Assembly: GCF_022539255.1 (NCBI RefSeq)
Contig: NZ_JAKZBV010000001.1
Coordinates: 744,001-808,000 of the forward strand
DNA length: 64,000 nucleotides
Direction of reading: 5' to 3'
From: Sinomonas terrae
Lineage (GTDB): Bacteria; Actinomycetota; Actinomycetes; Actinomycetales; Micrococcaceae
Within the stretch, counting starts at the first letter, position 1, and the number at the start of each line of letters is the position of its first letter. Shown here one piece after another: positions 57,429-64,000 of the stretch. The notes below the pieces were generated by a model. That model worked only from the letters and a program-made list of their open reading frames with translations. It searched no databases and was not told the DNA's origin. The position numbers and the translations under genes were made by a program.

Positions 57429-57584
57429 GGTCCCTGACCGCGGGCCTGCCTGTCAAGGGCTCCTATTCGGTGCTGTATTCTGTTCAGGAACGTTTTACGT
57501 CACGTCACCAGCAGTTGGTTGCCAGCGGCCCCCACGGCGCCCCGGCCAGCGGCCCGGTGCACCAAGTTACTGTAAGGAACTTCT

Positions 57585-57683
57585 GTGGGTTCAGTTATCA
57601 AGAAGCGCCGCAAGCGCATGGCCAAGAAGAAGCACCGCAAGCTGCTTCGCAAGACCCGTCACCAGCGCCGCAACAAGAAGTAA
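57585..57683 (+). CDS. Small ribosomal protein bS22 (AURKAIP1/COX24 domain)
   Basis: A 32-residue, extremely basic protein (MGSVIKKRRKRMAKKKHRKL followed by an Arg/Lys-rich end). It matches the actinobacterial bS22 protein seen in mycobacterial 30S subunits and its AURKAIP1/COX24 domain. GTG start at 57585 with AAGGAA upstream. It lies 156 bp after the BldC-like gene, a neighbourhood conserved in actinobacteria, and is followed by its own terminator. Confidence 0.93.
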   Translation: MGSVIKKRRKRMAKKKHRKLLRKTRHQRRNKK

Positions 57684-57713
57684 GGCGCCGCCTCGCTTGA
57701 GGTCTGGTGGAAC

Positions 57714-57755
57714 GAGGCCCGTCCCCTCTTGGGGGACGGGCCTCTTCTTCGTTTC
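57714..57755 (+). terminator. Intrinsic terminator of the bS22 gene
   Basis: GAGGCCCGTCCCC (57714-57726), loop TCTTG, GGGGACGGGCCTC (57732-57744), then TTCTTCGTTTC: a perfect 13-bp stem with a T-rich tail that runs into the first 31-nt repeat. Confidence 0.9.
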
Positions 57756-57860
57756 GGGTACGCCAACTCCCTCCCCAGGCCGTTTCGGGTACGCCAACTC
57801 CCTCCTCAGGCCGTTTCGGGTACGCCAACTCCCTCCTCAGGCCGTTTCGAGTACGCCAAC
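57751..57860. repeat. 31-nt tandem repeat array, 3.5 copies
   Basis: Units begin at 57751, 57782 and 57813 and start GTTTCGGGTACGCCAACTCC, with the remainder CTCCYCAGGCC; a diverged half unit begins at 57844. The period is not a multiple of three. The 301-bp gap between bS22 and the transporter gene holds the terminator and this array, and no gene. Confidence 0.93.
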
Positions 57861-57984
57861 CCATACCGCCCACGTCAGAACCCAGCCGATGGTTGGCAGG
57901 TGGTACCGCGGGTATCACTCTCAGGGACGAAGAAGGCGGGCTAAGCAGCTGCCCGGTAGCCCCTGAACCCGACGGGAGGGCTTC

Positions 57985-59310
57985 ATGGGAACAACGCGCG
58001 AGCGCGCTAGGAAGACGCCTTCCCGGCTCGGCTGGCGAGGGTGGCTCAAGGCCCTCGGCCCAGGTCTCGTGACCGGATCGGCGGACGATGACCCTTCAGG
58101 CGTCGCGACCTATGCGCAAGCTGGCGCGCAGTACGGGTTCGCCGTGACCTGGACGGCGCCCGTCGTGCTGCCGATGATGATCGGCATCCAGGAAATGTGC
58201 GACAGGACGGCCACCACGACGGGCCAGACGCTCGGCAGACTCGCCCGGCGTCGCTTCCGCAGGGGCGGGGAGCTCGTCGTTGGCTTCCTGCTGCTGTGCC
58301 TGCTCGTGTCCAACGTTGTGAACGTCGGTGCGGACCTCATGGCCGTCGGCAAGGGCATGGAGTTGCTCGGCGCCGGGCCCTCCCAAGTATGGGCTCCAAT
58401 TGCAGGCTTGGGACTAGCCGTGCTGCTGATGACCGGCTCGTACAAGCTTGTCTCCAAAATCTTCGTCTGGCTCTGTCTCGTTCTGTTCGCGTACGTCATC
58501 GTCATGTTCCTCGCCGGCGTGCAATGGGGAGAGGTCCTCGCCGGGATGACCTTCCAGCGGCTGCAGCCTGGGGTGCAGTTCTGGGGACTTGTCGCGGCCG
58601 TGTTCGGCACCTCGATCTCCCCCTACCTGTTCTTCTGGGAAAGCGGGCAACGCATCGAGGAGATGCGAGCCCGCCCAGAGCACGGTGACAAGCCGGCCGC
58701 GGACACGGACATTCCCGACTTCAAGGCGATCCGGCGCCGGCGGCAGCAGCGTATCGACGTCGTGACCGGGATGACCGTCTCGGTGGTGGTGATGCTCGCG
58801 ATCATCGTCGCCACGGGCGCGACGATCGGCCGGCATCCCACAGATATCAGTTCGGCCGCCGACGCCGCCCAAGCGCTCAAGCCGCTCGCCGGACCGCTCG
58901 CGGGAGCGGTGTTCGCGCTCGGTTTCATCGGCACGGGGCTGCTCGGCGTTCCGGTCCTCGCGTCGGCAGCGTGCATCGGCATCAGCGGCCTCACCGGAAA
59001 GGCCTGGGGATTCGACCGCAGTCCGCGCAAGGCTCCGCTCTTCTATGGGCTGCTGCTCGCCGGGCTCATCGTCGGCACGATTCTGGCGTCGATGTTCACC
59101 GACGCCATTGCCCTGTTGGTCCTCTCGGCGATGCTCAACGCCATCGCCGCGGCGCCGTTCCTCGTCGTCGTCCTTCTGATTGCCGGGAACCGGGCGATTA
59201 TGGGCAAGCGGACCAACGGCCGGCTGTCGAACACTGTCGGTTGGGTGACGGCGGGCATCATGGGGGCGGCTGGCATACTCGCGATCTGGGCCCAGTTCGC
59301 TGGGGGCTAA
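57985..59310 (+). CDS. Nramp-related divalent metal transporter
   Basis: 441 aa with about eleven transmembrane segments. GPGLVTGSADDDPSGVATYAQAG occupies the first helix, where metal-transporting Nramps have DPGN; FGTSISPYLFFWESGQ occupies the sixth, where they have MPHN with a metal-binding Met. Both changes are seen in the Nramp-related Mg2+ transporter branch and other non-canonical members, so Mn2+ should not be assumed as substrate. A cytoplasmic loop (residues about 225-260) is polar and charged. Start ATG 57985. Flanked on both sides by 31-nt repeats. Confidence 0.88.
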   Translation: MGTTRERARKTPSRLGWRGWLKALGPGLVTGSADDDPSGVATYAQAGAQYGFAVTWTAPVVLPMMIGIQEMCDRTATTTGQTLGRLARRRFRRGGELVVGFLLLCLLVSNVVNVGADLMAVGKGMELLGAGPSQVWAPIAGLGLAVLLMTGSYKLVSKIFVWLCLVLFAYVIVMFLAGVQWGEVLAGMTFQRLQPGVQFWGLVAAVFGTSISPYLFFWESGQRIEEMRARPEHGDKPAADTDIPDFKAIRRRRQQRIDVVTGMTVSVVVMLAIIVATGATIGRHPTDISSAADAAQALKPLAGPLAGAVFALGFIGTGLLGVPVLASAACIGISGLTGKAWGFDRSPRKAPLFYGLLLAGLIVGTILASMFTDAIALLVLSAMLNAIAAAPFLVVVLLIAGNRAIMGKRTNGRLSNTVGWVTAGIMGAAGILAIWAQFAGG

Positions 59311-59325
59311 AGAAAGCAGGGGCTG

Positions 59326-59360
59326 GCGAAGGCTGGGGCTGGAGAAGGCTGGGGGCTGGA
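59326..59360. repeat. 16-nt direct repeats after the Nramp gene
   Basis: GGGGCTGG(C/A)GAAGGCT occurs twice head to tail with a third partial copy, within the 214-bp convergent gap. Confidence 0.7.
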
Positions 59361-59379
59361 GCGCCGCCCACCTTCTCCA

Positions 59380-59512
59380 TTTCGGGTACGCCAACTCCCT
59401 CCTCCTCGTACTCGAGACGGCCAGGGGGAGGGTATCCGTACCCGAGACGGCCCGGGGGAGGAATATCTGTACCCGAGACGGCCAGGGGGAGGGATATCTG
59501 TAGCCGAAACGG
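59380..59512. repeat. 31-nt repeat family, one forward and three inverted copies
   Basis: TTTCGGGTACGCCAACTCCC at 59380 matches the 57.8-kb units. Inverted units occupy 59421-59450, 59451-59481 and 59482-59512 and read, on the minus strand, CCGTCTCGGGTACAGATATT-like sequence. The core matches the pair at 46.1 kb. Confidence 0.9.
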
Positions 59513-59524
59513 CAAGGAGGGCGG

Positions 59525-60334
59525 CTAGCGTCGGAAGCGCGTGTAGCTGCGCCAGAGTCCGTAGACCGCACCGCCGAGGGTCGCGAGCTTGAGGCCGAGG
59601 GTCGCGGCGCGTCGGCCCGCCCGGAAGTCGTAGATGGGCCAGTTGTGCGTGTTCGCGTGGTGGCGGAGGCGGGCGTCGGGATTGATGGCCACAGGATGGC
59701 CCACGAGGCTGAGCAGCGGAATGTCGTTGTGCGAGTCCGAGTAGGCCCAGCAGCGCTTGAGGTCCAGGCTCTCCCGCTCCGCGAGCTCGGCCACCGCTTC
59801 CGCCTTGGCTTTGCCATGCAGGATGTGGCCCACGATCCGCCCGGTGTACTCGCCGTTCTCGATCTCCGCGACAGTGCCGAGCGCGCCTGTGAGCCCGAGC
59901 CGCTCCGAGATGACGGACGCGATCTCGATGGGCGTCGCCGTCACAAGCCACACCCGCCGCCCAACGCGCAGGTGCTGCTCAGCGAGCGCCTTCGTGCCGG
60001 GCCAGATCCGGGATTCGATCATCTCGTCATAGACCTCGTACCCGACGGTTGCGACGTCCTCGGCCCGGATGCCGGCCGCGAGCGCGAGGGCTGAGCTTTG
60101 AATCGAGTGCACGTCTTCGAGGGTTTCGCCCCGGAGGAGGAACGTGAACTGCTTCCACGCGAACCCCGCCGCGTCGCGGAGGGTGAAGACCTTGCGCTCG
60201 TACATCTTCCGGCCCACATGGAAGAGGCTCGCGCCGCGCATGAGGGTGTTGTCGACGTCGAAGAACGCCGCCTCGGTAGGCCGCGCCTGCGGAGCCGGGC
60301 GCGCCGAGGCATACGCGTACTTCTGGGCGGGCAT
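59525..60334 (-). CDS. HAD-IB family phosphatase
   Basis: 269 aa. HAD motif I AAFFDVDNTLMRGAS, motif II VTATPIE, motif III lysine in the KAKAEAVAEL region, motif IV AYSDSHNDIPLLSLVGHPVAINPD. Such SerB-like proteins hydrolyse small phosphate esters; the CDP-diacylglycerol-linked and phosphoserine phosphatase branches are nearest. A C-terminal membrane-associated helix is suggested by AATLGLKLATLGGAVYGLW. Start ATG 60334, close after a -10-like TACACT. Divergent from the glutaredoxin-like gene by 48 bp. Confidence 0.9.
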   Translation of the reverse strand: MPAQKYAYASARPAPQARPTEAAFFDVDNTLMRGASLFHVGRKMYERKVFTLRDAAGFAWKQFTFLLRGETLEDVHSIQSSALALAAGIRAEDVATVGYEVYDEMIESRIWPGTKALAEQHLRVGRRVWLVTATPIEIASVISERLGLTGALGTVAEIENGEYTGRIVGHILHGKAKAEAVAELAERESLDLKRCWAYSDSHNDIPLLSLVGHPVAINPDARLRHHANTHNWPIYDFRAGRRAATLGLKLATLGGAVYGLWRSYTRFRR

Positions 60335-60382
60335 GGTCCGAGTGTAGTCAACACCGGAGGGGCACCGCGCTACCGTGGAGGC

Positions 60383-60646
60383 ATGCACACCCCCGAGATC
60401 GTTCTGGTCACCCGTCGCGAGTGCCATCTGTGCGAGGCAGCGCGCGACGTCGTGGGCAGGGTTGCCGCGGACATCGGCGCCTCTTGGAGCGAGCGGCTCA
60501 TTGACGACGACGGAGATCTTGCCGCGCGCTTCGCCGAGGAGGTTCCGGTGGTGCTCGTGGATGGCGTGCAGCGGGACTTCTGGAAGATCGATGAGGCACG
60601 ACTTCGCCGCACGCTCGCTGCCGCTTCCCGGACGGAGCAGGGCTGA
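60383..60646 (+). CDS. Glutaredoxin-family (DUF836) protein
   Basis: 87 aa thioredoxin-fold protein. The redox motif is RRECHLCEAARDVV (CxxC), with a cis-proline in EEVPVVLVDG. Proteins of this size are common in actinobacteria before or near rex. The partner is unknown. ATG at 60383 directly follows TACCGTGGAGGC, which offers both a -10 and a ribosome binding site. Confidence 0.88.
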   Translation: MHTPEIVLVTRRECHLCEAARDVVGRVAADIGASWSERLIDDDGDLAARFAEEVPVVLVDGVQRDFWKIDEARLRRTLAAASRTEQG

Positions 60647-60665
60647 CGCTTTGGCAACTGTCGTT

Positions 60666-60694
60666 TTGGCTGGCGAGCAGCACGGTCCTAGAGT
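60666..60694 (+). promoter_or_regulatory. Promoter of rex
   Basis: TTGGCT (60666-60671), 17-nt spacer, TAGAGT (60689-60694), about 38 nt before the GTG start. No Rex operator palindrome is visible nearby. Confidence 0.5.
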
Positions 60695-60732
60695 GAGTCG
60701 GGCCTAGGAACGGTCGCGGAAGGAATGATGCA

Positions 60733-61461
60733 GTGACGTCTCACGCGCAGTCGCCTGAGGGCGTCACGGGTGAGGCGCCCGCGAAACGGTTGCCGAGTGC
60801 CGTCGTCGCCCGGCTCACCGTCTATCTCCGCGCGCTCAACGGCTTCGTCGCGGAAGGGATTGAGCGGGTCTCCTCCGATGCTCTCGCCGAGGCATCTGGG
60901 GTGAGTTCGGCTACTCTCCGGAAGGACCTCTCCCAGCTCGGCTCCTACGGCACCCGGGGCGTGGGCTACGAAGTGGACAACCTCCTGCAGCACCTCTCGG
61001 CCGCGCTGGGACTCACCCGCGATTGGCGAGTCGCGATCGTCGGCGCGGGAAACCTCGGCCGTGCCCTAGCCCGGTATGGCGGCTTCGAGGTGCGAGGCTT
61101 CGAGGTCGTCGCGCTGCTGGACACGGACCCGGAGATCATCGGCAACGAGGTGGGCTGGCTCCGCGTCACGGACGCGGCGAACCTCGAGGCCATCTTCCGC
61201 CGCACACGGGCGAATATGGCCGTCTTGGCCCTGCCGGGATCAGCCGCGCAGCAGGCCTGCGACCGGGTGATTTCTGCTGGCGTCCGGAGCATCCTCAGCT
61301 TCGCGCCGACGATCCTGCAGGTGCCCCGCGGCGTGACCCTCCGCAAGGTGGACATGGCGACCGAGCTGCAGATCCTCGCCTACCACGCGCAGCGCGGCGA
61401 GGCGGGCGGCCAGACCGGCGAGAACGAGCACGGCGAGCCAGCGGCGGGCACCGCCCCCTAG
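60733..61461 (+). CDS. rex: Redox-sensing transcriptional repressor Rex
   Basis: 242 aa. An N-terminal winged helix (RLTVYLRALNGFVAEGIERVSSDALAEASGVSSATLRKDLSQLGSYGTRGVGYEVDNLL) precedes the NAD(H)-binding Rossmann domain (VAIVGAGNLGRALARYGGF, VVALLDTDPEIIGNEV). Rex senses the NADH/NAD+ ratio and represses respiratory and fermentative genes. GTG start at 60733 with AAGGAA upstream. In many actinobacteria hemA follows rex; here the next gene is a convergent membrane protein. Confidence 0.95.
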   Translation: MTSHAQSPEGVTGEAPAKRLPSAVVARLTVYLRALNGFVAEGIERVSSDALAEASGVSSATLRKDLSQLGSYGTRGVGYEVDNLLQHLSAALGLTRDWRVAIVGAGNLGRALARYGGFEVRGFEVVALLDTDPEIIGNEVGWLRVTDAANLEAIFRRTRANMAVLALPGSAAQQACDRVISAGVRSILSFAPTILQVPRGVTLRKVDMATELQILAYHAQRGEAGGQTGENEHGEPAAGTAP

Positions 61462-61481
61462 CGAGAGGGCGGGCGGCGCGG

Positions 61482-62075
61482 CTAGCGGATGTAGCCCCTC
61501 CGTGCCGCGGCGGCGGTTGCGAAGTAGAAGTTCGACGGCGGGAGCCACTCGAGCACGGTCGCCACCACGTAGGCGGTGGTCGTCGTAGCGCTCAAGAGGT
61601 AGAGCGGCGCCTGTGAGAAGAACTGGTTCACCATGATCGGCGCGAGGGCGAACAGGTAGATGATGCCCAAGAGCGCGCTCAGCGCGGAAAGGGCGGCGAA
61701 GACCGTCTGCAGGATCCGGACCCAGTTGCGCCCCGAGCGGATTCCGAAGGCTATGAGGATCCCGATTGCGGCGAAGACCAGCGTGGTCACCCACAGTGTC
61801 GGCTCGATCATGCCCTGGATCTGCTCAGCCAGGCCCGGCGGGAGGGACTGGCGGGAGCGGATGGCGACTTCGGCGAGCGTCGTGTTCACACTGTTCTGCG
61901 CGATCTGCGCTTGCGCCGGCACAGCCAGAAGCGGCAGCACCGCTGAGGCGATGAGGCACCAGAAGGCAGCATTGACCGTGCCGGGCCGCTCCAAGCGCCG
62001 CGGGCCGGGCATCCCCGGGAACGCACCTGTCGGGAGCTGGCTGGGCCAGGGGCCGGAGTGCGGACTCTGAGTCAT
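61482..62075 (-). CDS. Small membrane protein, paralogue-like to the next upstream gene
   Basis: 197 aa. A Pro-rich cytoplasmic N-terminus is followed by four hydrophobic segments (AAFWCLIASAVLPLLAV, LWVTTLVFAAIGILIAFGI, ILQTVFAALSALSALLGIIYLFAL, ATTTTAYVVATVLEWL). Topology, the arginine-rich loop after helix 2 and the PPSNFYF-type ending resemble the upstream protein's membrane domain, so the two look like products of a duplication. Function unknown. Start ATG 62075, 13 bp after the upstream stop, suggesting an operon. Confidence 0.75.
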   Translation of the reverse strand: MTQSPHSGPWPSQLPTGAFPGMPGPRRLERPGTVNAAFWCLIASAVLPLLAVPAQAQIAQNSVNTTLAEVAIRSRQSLPPGLAEQIQGMIEPTLWVTTLVFAAIGILIAFGIRSGRNWVRILQTVFAALSALSALLGIIYLFALAPIMVNQFFSQAPLYLLSATTTTAYVVATVLEWLPPSNFYFATAAAARRGYIR

Positions 62076-62088
62076 GTGGCTCACCGCC

Positions 62089-63126
62089 TCACTGCCCATA
62101 GGGGTTTCCGAAGGACCGCGGGGGGCCGGAATAGGGGTTGTTGAACTGGTTCTGGTTGTCGAGGAACGCAGAGACCGGCCGGCGGAACAGGAGGATGATC
62201 GACGCGATCGCGAGCGCAATGGTGATGAGCGAGAAGAGCCCGGCGCCGAAGAAGCTCAGGATCGCGAGGGCGAGGAACACGGTGGCGAGTACGCGCGCCC
62301 AGCGGCGCCCTCTCCTGAGGAAGACAGCGGAAACCGCGAGCACGATGGCGTTGATCACCGCTCCGGCGAAGAGAACCCACAGGAACGTCAGGATGAGGCT
62401 ACGGACCCTATCCGGTGCGAGCGGGGGCCTTGTCGCCTCCTGTGAGTACATGTTCTGGAGCGTGCCGATCTGGCTCGAGGTAACCGCGAGGCCCAAAATG
62501 CCCACGAGCACCTCGACGATGGCAGTCGCGATGATGAGCCAGAAGACAATCGTGACGGCCGACTGCTGGGCACTCGGCGGCGGGGTCTCGTAGCCGAAGG
62601 AGCCCGACCCGGGCGAGCCGTAGGGAGCCTGGCCGTACGGACTCTGGCCGTACTGGGGAGTTTGGCCGTACTGGGGAGTTTGGCCGTACTGGGGAGTTTG
62701 GCCGTATTGGGAAGGCTGGCCGTATTGGGGGGCCTTGTCGTACTGCGGAGGCTGGCCGTACTGGGGTTGCCCGTACTGCGGCTGCCCGTACTGAGAGGGT
62801 TGCCCGTACTGCGGCGGTTGCCCGTACTGGGACGGCTGCCCGTACTGGGGCGGTTGCTGCGCGTGGTGCCCGGGCTCCGGAGTCTGGGCGCCGGGGGCAT
62901 ACTGCCCGAAGCGAGGCGCCGGCCTCGGCTCCTCGGCGCCGGTCCCTGTGCTTTCGGTTCCCGTTCCCTCGGGTCGAGAGCTCCCAGTTCCCGCGCTCTC
63001 GGATGCGCTTCCCTCAGTTCCCGCGCTCCCAGTTCCCGCGCTTTCAGATCCGGTTCCCTCAGGTCCCGCGCTCTCGCGTCCCGCGTCATCGTCCCGCGGG
63101 CCCTCGGGCTGCTGGGGGTTGCTCAT
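62089..63126 (-). CDS. Membrane protein with long QYGQP repeat N-terminus
   Basis: 345 aa. Residues 1-75 are Gly/Ser/Thr/Glu-rich with repeats of the type SAGTGS. Residues about 85-170 are a dozen QYGQP/QYGQT repeats encoded by an 18-nt-period array. The last 155 residues hold four membrane segments (TIVFWLIIATAIVEVLVGIL, LILTFLWVLFAGAVINAIVLAV, WARVLATVFLALAILSFFGAGLF, LITIALAIASIILLF). Similar Pro/Gln/Tyr-rich DUF4190-like or hypothetical membrane proteins occur in actinobacteria; I know no function. Start ATG 63126 after GGAGGACG. Confidence 0.78.
   Translation of the reverse strand: MSNPQQPEGPRDDDAGRESAGPEGTGSESAGTGSAGTEGSASESAGTGSSRPEGTGTESTGTGAEEPRPAPRFGQYAPGAQTPEPGHHAQQPPQYGQPSQYGQPPQYGQPSQYGQPQYGQPQYGQPPQYDKAPQYGQPSQYGQTPQYGQTPQYGQTPQYGQSPYGQAPYGSPGSGSFGYETPPPSAQQSAVTIVFWLIIATAIVEVLVGILGLAVTSSQIGTLQNMYSQEATRPPLAPDRVRSLILTFLWVLFAGAVINAIVLAVSAVFLRRGRRWARVLATVFLALAILSFFGAGLFSLITIALAIASIILLFRRPVSAFLDNQNQFNNPYSGPPRSFGNPYGQ
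62641..62870. repeat. 18-nt-period repeats encoding QYGQP units
   Basis: On the plus strand, GGAGTTTGGCCGTACTGG-type units repeat at 18-nt phase, best conserved at 62655-62710, then diverge with 15- and 18-nt spacing through 62870. They are in frame with the minus-strand gene. Confidence 0.85.
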
Positions 63127-63272
63127 GGCTCGTCCTCCGCTCGGCGAATACGGAGCGGCCACTGTTCCGTCCCCGCAATGCCCACCATACCGGCAGGGAC
63201 CCCGCAAAAGCTCGGATATTCGGGGCCGAGATCTCCACGGAATTCTTGCCGCAATCCTCCCTCTGACGCGAC

Positions 63273-63311
63273 GAAGCCCCGCCCAGTGAGCGGTTGCTCG
63301 GGCGGGGCTTC
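63273..63311 (-). terminator. Hairpin downstream of the YceI gene
   Basis: GAAGCCCCGCCC (63273-63284) pairs perfectly with GGGCGGGGCTTC (63300-63311), 15-nt loop, 17 bp past the YceI stop. No T-tract on either side. Confidence 0.75.
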
Positions 63312-63327
63312 GCTACGCCGTCAGGGG

Positions 63328-63876
63328 TCAGGCCTGGGGTGCCGTGAAGGCGAGGTCGAGGGAGATCACGACCTTGTCGCTCACGAGCACGCCGCCCGCC
63401 TCGAGGGCAGCGTTCCACGTGAGGCCGAACTCCTTGCGGGAGATCGTGGTCTCTCCGGAGATTCCGGCGCGGGTGGTGCCGAACGGGTCGACGGCAACGC
63501 CGTTGAACTCGGTCTCGATCGTGACCTGCTGGGTGACGCCCTTGATGGTGAGGTCGCCGGTGACGTCGTAGGACTCGCCGTTGTGCTCGATGGCGGTCGA
63601 GACGAAGGTCATCTCGGGGAATTCCTCGACGTCGAAGAAATCGGCGCCCTTGACGTGGGCGTCGCGATTCGCGTCGCCGGAGTCGAAGGATGCAGTCTTG
63701 ATGCTCGCCTCAACGTGGGTCTCAGCGAGGCTGTGGCCGACGTTGACGGTGCCGACGGCGTCGGTGAACCGGCCGCGGACCTTGCTGATGCCGGCGTGGC
63801 GGACGGTGAAGGCGATGTCGCTGTGCGCGACGTCGAGGGTCCAGATGCCGGGAGTGATGCCGGAGGGAACGGTCAT
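63328..63876 (-). CDS. YceI-family lipid-binding-type protein
   Basis: 182 aa lipocalin-like beta-barrel. GIWTLDVAHSDIAFTVRHAGISKVRGRF is the family N-terminus, followed by DVEEFPEMTF, VTGDLTIKGVTQQV and SRKEFGLTWNAALEAGGVLVSDKV. The YceI fold binds polyisoprenoids in some members. There is no signal peptide, so this form is cytoplasmic, as usual in actinobacteria. Start ATG 63876 with AAAGGAG upstream. A perfect palindrome lies 36 bp upstream of the start. Confidence 0.93.
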   Translation of the reverse strand: MTVPSGITPGIWTLDVAHSDIAFTVRHAGISKVRGRFTDAVGTVNVGHSLAETHVEASIKTASFDSGDANRDAHVKGADFFDVEEFPEMTFVSTAIEHNGESYDVTGDLTIKGVTQQVTIETEFNGVAVDPFGTTRAGISGETTISRKEFGLTWNAALEAGGVLVSDKVVISLDLAFTAPQA

Positions 63877-63911
63877 GGCGATCTCCTTTGGGGTTGTCGA
63901 GGTCCAGTAAG

Positions 63912-63929
63912 TGATTGAAGTGTCAATCA
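63912..63929. promoter_or_regulatory. MarR-type palindrome upstream of the YceI gene
   Basis: TGATTGAAGTGTCAATCA: 7-bp arms TGATTGA/TCAATCA around a 4-nt centre. AT-rich and of the size bound by MarR-family dimers; a MarR gene is often adjacent to such YceI genes and could lie beyond the right edge. Confidence 0.6.
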
Positions 63930-64000
63930 ATGAAGCCATCTTATCCATGCAAATGCATGTTCTGCCACCCCCTGTGGGTGATCTCACAGCTAACTCACGG

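Noticed and set aside
57751..57860. 31-nt repeats as a CRISPR array
   Set aside because: Units abut without spacers, there are only 3.5 copies, and no cas genes are present.

Overview
The window is chromosomal DNA of a high-GC Gram-positive actinobacterium, most likely a member of the Micrococcaceae (Arthrobacter/Sinomonas type). The evidence is protein similarity and organisation recognised by eye: very high GC, frequent GTG and TTG starts, many 4-bp ATGA/GTGA gene overlaps, apparently leaderless promoters, a helicase-linked actinobacterial tad pilus locus, a 32-codon bS22 ribosomal protein gene, a BldC-like regulator and Rex. No tRNA, rRNA, CRISPR array, insertion sequence or prophage was seen.

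Layout. 0-1 kb: 3' part of a minus-strand AbiEi-like/nuclease-like gene running off the left edge. 1.3-8.4 kb: housekeeping genes (acetyl-CoA synthetase, a membrane protein with a long disordered tail, endonuclease III, a Nudix hydrolase, a family-A DNA polymerase-like protein). 8.5-14.2 kb: a tad/Flp pilus operon (CpaE/Ssd-like, TadA, TadB, TadC, Flp/DUF4244 pilin, TadE, second TadE-like), convergent with a DUF1998 DEAH helicase. 16.7-33.2 kb: mixed housekeeping genes (GNAT, TrhO, lipoprotein, aldo/keto reductase, methyltransferase, topoisomerase I, Ppx/GppA, ProC, TrkH/TrkA, AcuC, ArsR-type regulators).

33.2-55.7 kb is a carbohydrate region. A minus-strand operon holds an oxidoreductase-DUF6807 fusion, a GH78 alpha-L-rhamnosidase and a LacI regulator. 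It is followed by rhaM-rhaI-rhaD-rhaB, then a four-gene operon (Gfo/Idh, NAD-dependent dehydrogenase, KdgD-like dehydratase, enolase-superfamily enzyme) that looks like oxidative hexuronate catabolism. A peptidase-like protein, two ester hydrolases and a second LacI complete the set. Matching palindromic operators at three or four promoters suggest one LacI regulon. Together the genes fit use of rhamnose plus a uronic acid, the two sugars of rhamnogalacturonan. This is inference, because no lyase or transporter is in the window.

55.7-64 kb: DAHP synthase preceded by a 17-residue leader peptide rich in Trp/Tyr/Phe and an attenuator-like terminator, then a BldC-like regulator, bS22, an Nramp-related transporter, a HAD phosphatase, a glutaredoxin-like protein, Rex, two small membrane proteins and a YceI protein.

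The most unusual property of the window is its load of short tandem repeats. More than fifteen separate arrays (periods 12-36 nt) occur. Inside genes the periods are multiples of three (15, 18, 30, 36 nt) and build low-complexity protein segments, including long repeat-bearing leaders on the pilin-like proteins. Between genes there are 19-, 21- and 31-nt arrays, one of them a sequence family found at three loci.
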